Source of the DNA: Synergistaceae bacterium
GTDB taxonomy: Bacteria; Synergistota; Synergistia; Synergistales; Aminobacteriaceae
NCBI GenBank assembly: GCA_017470785.1
Contig: JAFUXM010000097.1
Location: 1-34,226, forward strand
Reading direction: 5' to 3'
Length of the DNA stretch: 34,226 bases
The position numbers were made by a program, and so were the translations under genes. Under the pieces are notes generated by a model. That model was not told the DNA's origin. It made no database searches and saw only the letters and a program-made list of their open reading frames with translations. This document shows, piece by piece, positions 13,238 to 20,414 of the stretch (position 1 is its first letter; every line of letters begins with the position of its first letter).

Positions 13238-16144
13238 CTAACGCATTTTAAATTTAAAGATTAACGCAATTAACGCGAGGCCAAGAGCTATAGCACTAAG
13301 GCCGGTATCGCATCCGCTGCTGCTTGAGTGTGAGCTGGATGTTGCCTCTGAGCCTGAAGTGCTGCTGTCAAACGTCTCGGCGAGTTTCGATGTGTCGAAT
13401 TTAATTGTCTGTTTGTCCGTCCAAGTTGCGCCGCCGTCGGTTGAGATCTGCACAGGAATATTATAAACGCCTTTGCGCGTTGTACCAGCAATCGTGAGAA
13501 AGTTTATATTAACGCTCTTAGCCGCTGTCTCGTAGGCATCGAAAGGAGTTATAACAGCGTATATCTCATCTCCGGCAGCGTTATTATCAGCCGCAGAAGC
13601 ATTAGATGACGAGAAAGTTATCTTGTCGTCAGAGATCATCCAGCAGACTGCCTGATCGTTAGACAACGTGACTATCTCTGCGGCGCTGTTCATGACATAC
13701 GTGCTGTCGTTCTCGGCGACTACAGGATTAATCTTGTAGTACCATACGAGCGGCACACTGTCCGCGCTTACGTCAGCGTTATCGCTCTTAACATAAGCAT
13801 ATAACGCGTATGCTATCGGCTTATCAGCTGCTTTTGATCCGATTGTAACCGGGCCGCTGTATTCTTTAACGTCTGAATCTCCGCTGCTTGTTCCGTCAAA
13901 ATAAGAGATGCCGTATATTATTGTTCCGCCGTCCTCACACTGGAGCGTAATCGTCTGCGGGCCGCTGTATTCACCGTCAAACAGTGAGGCGTAAGGCGGA
14001 GCAAGTCTCTCAAGTCCGGCAATATGCACGCTGGCCGTTACAGCAGTTTTTACATCGCTGGAAATTGTAACGCCGGATGATGCTTTAACTGTTCCATTGA
14101 ATACAACCATGAGCTGATCGGTCTTGTTGAGAGCATCGGCATATGCAACTTTTTCCCATAAATCGCTGCTTAAATAGTAAGTCGGGGTGTAATATACTGC
14201 GTTCGCCGTGTCCCAGTCTATCGAAAGATCTACGATTTCTCCGCTGCTTGTACCAGCTTTTACTGTCGAGGGCAGGACTGTTGCCGGAGCTGTCCCGTGT
14301 TCGGCAAAAATATCGTCAACGGCCGCAATTTCAGTGACGATTTTGTCGCTTGCTGAAATTAAAATACTGGGTATCTTATATTCAGGAGTATTTGAGACAG
14401 TGACGCGCTGAGTTTCATTTGCGTAGAGTGAATCGTAAGAACGAAGCCATGCAAGCGAAATTTCAGGTACATGATTTATAAACATATTGCTGGAATTTAA
14501 CATGAACGTCAAAATCTGAGTTAATCCGCCTTCTATGTTGTAAAAAGCATTGAGGGCGTCATTAGAGGCAAATCTCATAATAAAATCAATAATGTACGGC
14601 ATATCGACTTCAAGGAGCTTCTGTTTTTTTGCACTTGACAGATTAAGAGAATCGAAAACTTTAAAATTTTTAAGCTTGTCAACCATCCTGTTTGTGTATT
14701 CAGTTCTGTACTGAAAATCCGGTTTATGCCATTCCCCAAGCGAAGATAAAGCAATCATGATTAAATCTATTTTGTTTGCAGTATCTCTCCATAATTTATC
14801 AAATCTGTTCCTGACTTCCTGCACCTGCGACGGCGTGCAGTCAAAGACGATCTCAGCAAAATCCCGAACTGCAACCTGAAGCCCGTTCGTATATTTAGTC
14901 CGGCTCATCTCAGTCCAGATTGTGAAATATTTAGAGAATAACGTGCCAAGAAATTCATTCATCGGGATATAATCTCCCTCTTTGAAAAATTTCTTTGATT
15001 TTACCATTTCGTCGATATTAACATTCAGCCCCCAGGTCTTGAAACTGTCATCGAAAATTACAAGAGGATTTACAGCATTAAGCTGAACGGCCATCTTTGC
15101 CTTAGCCGCGCTGTAGTCCGCATGAGACGTTGAATAATATTGATTGTCAGCATTTCCGCTGGTGTAATTTGCATCTGAACCGGGCATGTAATGGTCGATG
15201 CCGTAACGCTTGAAAAACATATAAGTTCCGTCGTTCGGCCCAAGATGCGAAACTATGTCGTTTAAGTTCACGACGTTATGAATGCACTTGTAATCAGAGC
15301 CGTTTTTTAACTCGCTGTCTAAACCGCCTGCGGGTGTTTCTATGCAGTATGCGAAGACCCTGTTGCCGCTGTTATTCTGAACATAACTATCAACGAGACG
15401 CTTTGCCGCTAAATTTGCCGCAACAGCTCCGCGTGAAGTCCCTGCAACCCAAAAATCGAGTTTGCCGTTGTCACTGGCGGTCTTTACATCTGCATTGCTG
15501 TCAATATATTTTTGAATTTCACTAAATACAATCTCGCCAGCTTCCCTAAATCCCTGAGCTTCGCCGCTCTCTCCGACGGTCACATTGCTTGCCCATTCCT
15601 TTTCGTACTCGGAACTTCGGGGTGCAATGATTAAAAGCTTACGGCCACTCAAGTTTGTGCTGTCAGTATAATTTTTTGTGGCGATTGTTACGCCGAGACT
15701 GTCGGTCTGAGGGCGGACTTGATTGTAGAAATTTCTGTAAATATTCTCAGCTCCGATGTCCTGCATGAACTGATTAATATTCTTCCATTTGTTAGAATAA
15801 TCAACTGACGCGCCTTTTCCGCCGACGTGTGAATAGCTGCTTGCCATACTCATGCACATTGAGAGCGTTGCAAGATGCGGATCGTAAGTATTCGGGTCTC
15901 CGGCAAAGAATCCGTCCGAATAATAAAACCTTGCAGCAACGTCCTCGACTGTCTTATCTCCGTCTTGCTGAACATATGACGGGAACAGGAAAGTACCCTT
16001 AATTAAATCGTAATTTGTGCCGCTGACTGTATAGCCGCCGGAAACTTTTTCCGTTGGATAAGCCTGCGCCATCGTCTGACCGGCAGCTAAGACGGCAACG
16101 ACAGCAAAGATTAAAATTATTTTTGTAATTTTATGTAACTTCAT
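13238..16144 (-). CDS. Large exported alpha/beta-hydrolase (lipase-like) protein with Synergist-CTERM tail
   Basis: 968 residues. A signal peptide ends near TMA26. Residues about 50-380 resemble a lipase-class alpha/beta hydrolase: GRKLLIIAPRSSEYEKEW is a core strand, and FWVAGTSRGAVAANLAAKRL gives a GxSxG nucleophile elbow with Ser237. DHYMPGSDANY near residue 320 could supply His, but the Asp/His members are not assigned. Helical sequence follows (380-590), then beta domains. One (near 700-800, with YSGPQTITLQCEDGGTIIYG) resembles the chitobiase/beta-hexosaminidase C-terminal fold. The tail SSSHSSSSGCDTGLSAIA, a hydrophobic helix and FKFKMR form a Synergist-CTERM signal. It is likely a surface-held hydrolase for lipid or polymer esters, which is inference. 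GGGAG precedes the ATG, and the gene has its own terminator. Confidence 0.82.
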   Translation of the reverse strand: MKLHKITKIILIFAVVAVLAAGQTMAQAYPTEKVSGGYTVSGTNYDLIKGTFLFPSYVQQDGDKTVEDVAARFYYSDGFFAGDPNTYDPHLATLSMCMSMASSYSHVGGKGASVDYSNKWKNINQFMQDIGAENIYRNFYNQVRPQTDSLGVTIATKNYTDSTNLSGRKLLIIAPRSSEYEKEWASNVTVGESGEAQGFREAGEIVFSEIQKYIDSNADVKTASDNGKLDFWVAGTSRGAVAANLAAKRLVDSYVQNNSGNRVFAYCIETPAGGLDSELKNGSDYKCIHNVVNLNDIVSHLGPNDGTYMFFKRYGIDHYMPGSDANYTSGNADNQYYSTSHADYSAAKAKMAVQLNAVNPLVIFDDSFKTWGLNVNIDEMVKSKKFFKEGDYIPMNEFLGTLFSKYFTIWTEMSRTKYTNGLQVAVRDFAEIVFDCTPSQVQEVRNRFDKLWRDTANKIDLIMIALSSLGEWHKPDFQYRTEYTNRMVDKLKNFKVFDSLNLSSAKKQKLLEVDMPYIIDFIMRFASNDALNAFYNIEGGLTQILTFMLNSSNMFINHVPEISLAWLRSYDSLYANETQRVTVSNTPEYKIPSILISASDKIVTEIAAVDDIFAEHGTAPATVLPSTVKAGTSSGEIVDLSIDWDTANAVYYTPTYYLSSDLWEKVAYADALNKTDQLMVVFNGTVKASSGVTISSDVKTAVTASVHIAGLERLAPPYASLFDGEYSGPQTITLQCEDGGTIIYGISYFDGTSSGDSDVKEYSGPVTIGSKAADKPIAYALYAYVKSDNADVSADSVPLVWYYKINPVVAENDSTYVMNSAAEIVTLSNDQAVCWMISDDKITFSSSNASAADNNAAGDEIYAVITPFDAYETAAKSVNINFLTIAGTTRKGVYNIPVQISTDGGATWTDKQTIKFDTSKLAETFDSSTSGSEATSSSHSSSSGCDTGLSAIALGLALIALIFKFKMR

Positions 16145-16212
16145 ACTAAAAATCTCCCATTAAAAATAAAAATTAGAAATTAATTAATTAAAATCTCTTA
16201 CGCCTTTTTTAT

Positions 16213-16252
16213 TTTTTATTAAGATTAAGGAGTTTTTATTAAGATTAAGGAG
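16213..16252 (+). repeat. Perfect 20-bp tandem duplication containing AAGGAG
   Basis: Two adjacent identical 20-bp units (16213-16232 and 16233-16252), each T5-ATTAAGATT followed by AAGGAG. The second runs into AAGGAGG and an ATG at 16258. Each unit carries a consensus ribosome site, unusual in a spacer between two minus-strand genes. Confidence 0.9.
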
Positions 16253-16254
16253 GC

Positions 16255-16316
16255 TTAATGAACTTTATGTTAATGCGTCGCCCTAAGCCCGAAAGACTGC
16301 AGTTCATCTTAATTTT
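16255..16316 (+). other. Possible hairpin RNA or short ORF downstream of the tandem repeat
   Basis: TTAATGAACT (16255-16264) pairs with AGTTCATCTTAA (16298-16309, 2-nt bulge). An inner TGCGTC/GACTGCA stem is also possible, and TTTTT follows at once, as in a plus-strand terminator or small RNA. In the same place ATG at 16258, 4 nt after AAGGAGG, opens a 37-codon frame starting MNFMLMRRPKPERLQFILIF that runs into the antisense of plsY. Neither reading is proven and no promoter is clear. Confidence 0.25.
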
Positions 16317-16338
16317 TGACTGCTGCACACGCGGCCGG

Positions 16339-16947
16339 CTATTTAACTTTGTTCTCGTTGCCGTTAATTAATCTTACTATATTAGATCTATGTCTGAAGA
16401 TCGAGAGCGCGGCAAGAGCAGCGGCAAGAAGCGTAAAGGCTAAAGGAGCGTCAAGCATATAAAAGAATATCGGCATGCACGCAAGCGAGAGCATCGAGGC
16501 GAGCGAGACGTAGCGGCTTGCCTTCATAACTCCGTACCAGACAGCTCCGCACATTAAGACTATCGCAAAAGAATTATAAGGCCATACAAAGAACATTGTG
16601 CCGTAAGTCGTTGCTACGCCTTTGCCGCCTTTGAATTTCAGCCAGATCGGATAGTTATGGCCTATTACGACTGCGAAGGCTGAGAGCGCTAATAACTCAG
16701 GTGATGACGCAGTGCCTGCGTGAGCTGCTAATAATAAAGCGAGCGCGCCCTTTAACATATCGACCAGCGCAACGAAGACGGCCCAGCCTTGGCCTAATAA
16801 GCGCCTGACGTTGGTTGCGCCGATAGATCCCGAGCCGATAGTGCGGATGTCGATGCCCTTAACAAATTTTGCGGCCAAATATCCCGTCGGCAATGAGCCG
16901 ATGAAGTAAGAGATTATTATAAATAAGACTGCAGTCCTTGTTTCCAT
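16339..16947 (-). CDS. plsY: Glycerol-3-phosphate acyltransferase PlsY
   Basis: 202 residues with about five to seven membrane helices. It transfers the acyl group from acyl-phosphate to glycerol-3-phosphate, the first acylation in phospholipid synthesis. The three PlsY motifs are complete: GSGSIGATNVRRLLG (residues 38-52), VIGHNYPIWLKFKGGKGVAT (93-112), and FRHRSNIVRLINGNE near the end. METRTAVLFIIISYFIGSLP at the start is typical. A weak AAGGCAGG precedes the ATG. The upstream neighbour is divergent, so plsY is probably a single-gene unit. Confidence 0.96.
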   Translation of the reverse strand: METRTAVLFIIISYFIGSLPTGYLAAKFVKGIDIRTIGSGSIGATNVRRLLGQGWAVFVALVDMLKGALALLLAAHAGTASSPELLALSAFAVVIGHNYPIWLKFKGGKGVATTYGTMFFVWPYNSFAIVLMCGAVWYGVMKASRYVSLASMLSLACMPIFFYMLDAPLAFTLLAAALAALSIFRHRSNIVRLINGNENKVK

Positions 16948-17052
16948 GATATTTAATCAACCTGCCTTTTATTTTTAATTTTAAAATTTTAATTTTTATT
17001 ATATATTATAGTTAAATTAATTTTAAATAAAATATAAAGGCGGGGTGATAAA

Positions 17053-18009
17053 TTGAATGAGTTAAAAAAGCAAGACGAGCAATCTGAGCAAGAAGAGAAG
17101 ATTGAATATCATTATGGATTTTACGGCGCTGTGCATATTGAATATGACAAAGAGGGCAGCGGCTTAGCTTTCTTTCAGGAATACGAGCTTGGGGACAAGC
17201 CCGTTCGCTTGGACATGCTTATTATCAATAAATCAAGCGAGAATAAATTGACTGATCCGATCGGGAAATTCTTTAAGAAATACAACGTGATTGAATATAA
17301 ATCGCCTGAAGATAGTTTAAGCGTCGATGATTTTTATAAAGTTCAGGCGTATGCTTGTTTATATAAAGGCCTCGGCAGGAAAGTAAATGAGATACCGGTA
17401 GATACGTTGACGGTATCGATTTTCAGGCATAGTTATCCGGCAAAGATGTTCAGCGAGTTAAAGCGGCTGGGCTTAAAGGTTGAAGAGACTTGCCCGGGGA
17501 TTTATATAGTTACGGGTGCGGTGTGCATACCTGCGCAGGTGATAGTTATGTCGAGACTGAGCGCATCAGGCTACGAGGCTTTTAAAATTTTAGTCAAGAA
17601 CGCCAAGCGCGAGAACGTACGGACATTTTTAGACAACGCTCCGAATAATGAATATAAAGACGCAGTATTGCGGGTGAGCGTTGCATTAAATAGTTTGCTT
17701 TATGAGACACTGAAAGGAGACAGTGAAGCGATGCAGACATTAGAGAGAGTTCTGCGTAATTTATTTCAAGATAAGATTGATGCCGAGTTAGCAGCCGAAC
17801 GTGCGGAAGGTATAGCGGAAGGCCGTGCGGAAGGCAAGGCAGAAGGCCGTGCGGAAGGTAAGGCAGAAGGCCGTGCGGAAGGCAAGGCAGAAGGCCGTGC
17901 GGAAGGCCGTGCAGAAGGTATAGCGAAAGCGCACAAGGATTTTATCCAAAGACTTATAGCTATAGGCTGGAGCTCGAAAGACGCGGCGGAGTTCGTGGGC
18001 GAAGTTTAA
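17053..18009 (+). CDS. PD-(D/E)XK nuclease-like protein, Rpn-type, with Ala-Glu-Gly repeat
   Basis: 318 residues, starting at TTG (17053) behind AAGGCGGGGTG. The N-terminal half carries a PD-(D/E)XK pattern: VRLDMLIIN (D54), VIEYKSPED (E81, K83) and YKVQAYACLYK (Q98). This is the fold of Rpn-type nucleases and PD-(D/E)XK putative transposases; catalysis on DNA is inferred. Residues about 226-318 follow the internal methionine of MQTLERVLRNLFQDK. They contain an AEGRAEGK helical repeat, then HKDFIQRLIAIGWSSKDAAE and FVGEV. In E. coli, Rpn toxins are countered by a small protein translated from an internal start at the C-terminus. Here an internal ATG (17731) has AAAGGAG 11 nt upstream, and the segment is copied again as an ORF at 18039. 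Confidence 0.72.
   Translation: MNELKKQDEQSEQEEKIEYHYGFYGAVHIEYDKEGSGLAFFQEYELGDKPVRLDMLIINKSSENKLTDPIGKFFKKYNVIEYKSPEDSLSVDDFYKVQAYACLYKGLGRKVNEIPVDTLTVSIFRHSYPAKMFSELKRLGLKVEETCPGIYIVTGAVCIPAQVIVMSRLSASGYEAFKILVKNAKRENVRTFLDNAPNNEYKDAVLRVSVALNSLLYETLKGDSEAMQTLERVLRNLFQDKIDAELAAERAEGIAEGRAEGKAEGRAEGKAEGRAEGKAEGRAEGRAEGIAKAHKDFIQRLIAIGWSSKDAAEFVGEV
17731..18009 (+). CDS. Possible internal-start C-terminal protein (RpnS-like) inside the nuclease gene
   Basis: An in-frame ATG at 17731 (MQTLERVLRNLFQDK) is preceded by AAAGGAG (17713-17719). It would give a 92-residue protein of the repeat plus the C-terminal helix pair, without the nuclease domain. This is the arrangement of the intragenic antitoxin known for Rpn proteins. 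The separate downstream ORF at 18039 begins with the same five residues, which supports this Met as a real boundary. Translation from it is not proven. Confidence 0.35.
   Translation: MQTLERVLRNLFQDKIDAELAAERAEGIAEGRAEGKAEGRAEGKAEGRAEGKAEGRAEGRAEGIAKAHKDFIQRLIAIGWSSKDAAEFVGEV
17801..17925 (+). repeat. In-frame 12/24-bp coding repeat (AEGRAEGK)
   Basis: About ten units of a 12-bp block (variants of GCGGAAGGCCGT and GCAGAAGGCAAG) encode alternating AEGR and AEGK. Units are nearly identical in DNA, pointing to recent slippage or unequal exchange, and the copy number differs in the duplicate at 18100-18140. Charged, helix-forming composition is likely a spacer between the nuclease and the C-terminal module. 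Confidence 0.85.
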
Positions 18010-18038
18010 TTTGATTTTAAGTTTGAGACAGTGAAGCG

Positions 18039-18221
18039 ATGCAAACATTAGAGAGAGTGCTGAGGAATTTATTTCAAGATAAGATTGATGCCGAGTTAGC
18101 TGCAGAGCGTGCAGAAGGCAAGGCAGAGGGCCGTGCAGAAGAACGCAAGGATTTTATCCAGAAACTTATAGCTATAGGCTGGAACTCGAAAGACGCGGCG
18201 GAGTTTGTGGGTGAAGTTTAA
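18039..18221 (+). CDS. Duplicated C-terminal module of the Rpn-like gene (60-residue ORF)
   Basis: 60 residues, starting MQTLERVLRNLFQDKIDAEL and ending FVGEV. It is near-identical to the first and last parts of the nuclease gene's C-terminal module but has only about two AEG repeat units. The DNA identity starts at GAGACAGTGAAGCG (18025; original at 17717), so the duplication junction cuts the AAAGGAG ribosome site and leaves this copy with a poor one. Differences from the parent are mostly synonymous or conservative (HKDFIQR to RKDFIQK; GWSS to GWNS), so it has kept its reading frame. It is either a stand-alone antitoxin-like protein or a decaying tail copy. Confidence 0.5.
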   Translation: MQTLERVLRNLFQDKIDAELAAERAEGKAEGRAEERKDFIQKLIAIGWNSKDAAEFVGEV

Positions 18222-18257
18222 TTTAATTTTTAATTTTAATAAAGGAGTTTTAATTTA

Positions 18258-19877
18258 GTGTTAATGAGATATAAAGGGCTCGTGAATATATCGGCATCGC
18301 AGAAAGCGAGGCTCGTGTTTGCGTGCTCTTTGGCAGCAATTTTATTATATATTTATTTAAGAGGCATAGGCGATCACGGGTTGTTTGATAATATCGAGGG
18401 CGTGAACGCGTCGATAAGCCTTAACATGCTGTCACATTCTAATTATTTTAAGCCTAAGCTCGGGGCAATAGCTTTTGCCGGTAAGACTTTGGGCTTATGG
18501 CTGCTTAACGCGTTATCGCTTAAGATTTTTGGCTGGAATGAATTTGCCGTCAGATTTTGGCCGGCCTTAAGCGGAGTGTTGATTGCTTGGGCAGCGTACT
18601 TAGCAGCTGAGACCCGGCGGGGCGGAATTTTAGCGGCGATAATCTCAGCAAGCATGACTGTATGTTTCGCTGCGTCGCAGCTGGCCGCAAGTTATAGTTT
18701 ATATGCGTGCCTCATGGGATTTACGCTGGCAGGATTTATCAATAAGAAAAGTCTATGGGTATTTGCGGCGTCGATAAGCGCATTCATAATTCAAGGGCCT
18801 GAAGGCTTGATCATGCCATGGCTGACTTTGTTTTTGTTCTCGCTCTTAATTCAGGATTTTGAGAGATTAAAATTTGCGCTGAAAAATAAGCTTATAGTTT
18901 TTATGGCTGTAATGGCTTTATTAATTTATTTAGCGTTGCTGTTAATTTTTAACCCGTTGATGATAACTTTAATGACTTATAGATCGCCGAAGCTGATAGA
19001 GTTTAATATTTTAAATTATATATTTATTATATTATTTGCGTTCACGCCGTGGCTTGGCTTTTTAATTCAAGCTTTCTGGGAAGTGCTGCCTAAAAATTTA
19101 TTTGAGCTTGACAGTTTAATCAGCTGCGGATTTGAAAGGCGTATATTCACGGCGTTCTGGTTTGTAATTTTTTTAATATCAGCTCTTGCAACTGGCGATT
19201 TATTGATGCTGACTGCGTGCGTACCGGCGGCAGGTGTGTTAATCGGCGACTCGCTCGACGAATGGCTTGAGACTGGCCGAGTTTTAGCTGTGCAGAATGC
19301 TGCGGCGTTAAATTCTTTAATTTTAATTTTAATTATATTTATAGCATTGCCCTGCGCTTGGAAGTTCACGCCTATTTTAAAAGGCTCTGAGATGTCTTTA
19401 ATCCCATGGGCTGTTTTTTTATTAATTTTTATAATGATAAGCCGCTATTTTTCGCGCAAACGCAAAATAATTAAATTAACGCGCTGCGCTATGCTTGCGG
19501 CGCTTGCAGGCTTGATGCCCTTGACTGGAATATTTGACTTGACCGCCGCTAATTTCACGCTTAGAGACAGCGGCTTAATGCTGCGCAATAATTTAAAGCC
19601 GGGCGATTTGATGATTCAGTATGATATACACAGGCCGTCGCTGTATTTCTATTCACTTGGGGATTACGCGCTTTCGCAGCACAGTCCCGAGATAGACGGC
19701 ATTGCTTCTAAGAGATTTAGACTAAGCGATAATAATATATCTTTAATGTGGGCCGATGACGCAAGATATTTTTTAGTAATAGATAAGACGCGTAATTTTG
19801 TGCCGCCGCTGCCTAATAATACTTTCCCTGTCGTTGAGCTCGAGCGCGAGAAAATTATCGTGCTGAGCAATCATTAA
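18258..19877 (+). CDS. GT39/GT83 (ArnT/PMT-like) membrane glycosyltransferase
   Basis: 539 residues with about eleven hydrophobic segments. The first periplasmic loop holds the ArnT-like catalytic region (GDHGLFDNIEGVNASISLNM), then a stretch equivalent to the KPPLxYW motif (YFKPKLGAIAFAGKTLGLWL) and LKIFGWNEFAVRFWPALSG, which is strongly characteristic. The C-terminal soluble part (about 445-539) resembles the periplasmic domain of that family. Such enzymes move a sugar from an undecaprenyl-phosphate carrier to lipid A or another envelope acceptor. The acidic residue context is Asp-Asn-Ile-Glu rather than the usual Asp-Glu, so the acceptor and donor are open. AAAGGAG (18241-18247) is 10 nt before GTG at 18258; ATG at 18264 is an alternative. 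Confidence 0.82.
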   Translation: MLMRYKGLVNISASQKARLVFACSLAAILLYIYLRGIGDHGLFDNIEGVNASISLNMLSHSNYFKPKLGAIAFAGKTLGLWLLNALSLKIFGWNEFAVRFWPALSGVLIAWAAYLAAETRRGGILAAIISASMTVCFAASQLAASYSLYACLMGFTLAGFINKKSLWVFAASISAFIIQGPEGLIMPWLTLFLFSLLIQDFERLKFALKNKLIVFMAVMALLIYLALLLIFNPLMITLMTYRSPKLIEFNILNYIFIILFAFTPWLGFLIQAFWEVLPKNLFELDSLISCGFERRIFTAFWFVIFLISALATGDLLMLTACVPAAGVLIGDSLDEWLETGRVLAVQNAAALNSLILILIIFIALPCAWKFTPILKGSEMSLIPWAVFLLIFIMISRYFSRKRKIIKLTRCAMLAALAGLMPLTGIFDLTAANFTLRDSGLMLRNNLKPGDLMIQYDIHRPSLYFYSLGDYALSQHSPEIDGIASKRFRLSDNNISLMWADDARYFLVIDKTRNFVPPLPNNTFPVVELEREKIIVLSNH

Positions 19878-19987
19878 AATTTAATTTAAATTTATTCAAG
19901 TTTGACAAGCATTTAATTTAAATTTAAAATACGAAAATCTAAAATTAATTTTATAAAAATAAAATAAAATTTAGGAGGCTTGGTTCG

Positions 19988-20410
19988 TTGTCGCCAAAGG
20001 GTGTGCATTTTATCGTCGAGGCTTCCGGCTGTGACGATACTATTACGAACGTCGTACGTCTTCAGGATATTTTGGTCGAGGCAGCAAGGAGAGCTCATGC
20101 TCAGGTTTGGTCTGTCTCGTTTAATCGTTTCCCGCCCAACGGAGTCAGCGGCGTTGTTGTTATCAGCGAGTCGCACTTGTCAGTTCATACTTGGCCGGAA
20201 GTAAATTACATGGCGCTTGATATTTATACCTGCGGCGCTAAGACCGAGCCGATGATAGCCGTTAAATATGTCTTAGAGCAAGTGCACGCGACGCACACGC
20301 ATATAACTGAGATCACGCGTGGGCTTGACGATAACGACGAAGTCTATTATCACTCGTTTATCACATGGGAAGAAAATTTAAATAACAGCAATAATAAAGC
20401 GTTAAATTAA
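19988..20410 (+). CDS. speH: S-adenosylmethionine decarboxylase proenzyme, prokaryotic class 1B (SpeH-like)
   Basis: 140 residues. It makes decarboxylated AdoMet, the aminopropyl donor for polyamines. The self-cleaving site is SESHLSVHTWPEVNYMALDI: cleavage between Glu61 and Ser62 would give the pyruvoyl cofactor, with His67 and Cys82 (YTCGA) as catalytic partners. The C-terminal 20 residues (EENLNNSNNKALN) are a non-conserved extension. Start TTG at 19988 is set by AGGAGG at 19973-19978, 9 nt upstream; an out-of-frame TTG at 19980 is not usable. Spermidine synthase is not in the window. The stop is 4 nt before the cobyrinate synthase ATG, so the two are translationally linked despite unrelated pathways. 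Confidence 0.95.
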   Translation: MSPKGVHFIVEASGCDDTITNVVRLQDILVEAARRAHAQVWSVSFNRFPPNGVSGVVVISESHLSVHTWPEVNYMALDIYTCGAKTEPMIAVKYVLEQVHATHTHITEITRGLDDNDEVYYHSFITWEENLNNSNNKALN

Positions 20411-20414
20411 ATTT

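Noticed and set aside
17801-17925. Regular GC-rich 12/24-bp repeats, CRISPR-like at first glance
   Set aside because: Units are contiguous with no unique spacers and are in frame as AEGRAEGK within a protein.
17788-18048. Cys/Phe/Thr-rich minus-strand ORF opposite the AEGR repeats
   Set aside because: It is the complement of a coding repeat and shows only repeated FRTAFC-like units.
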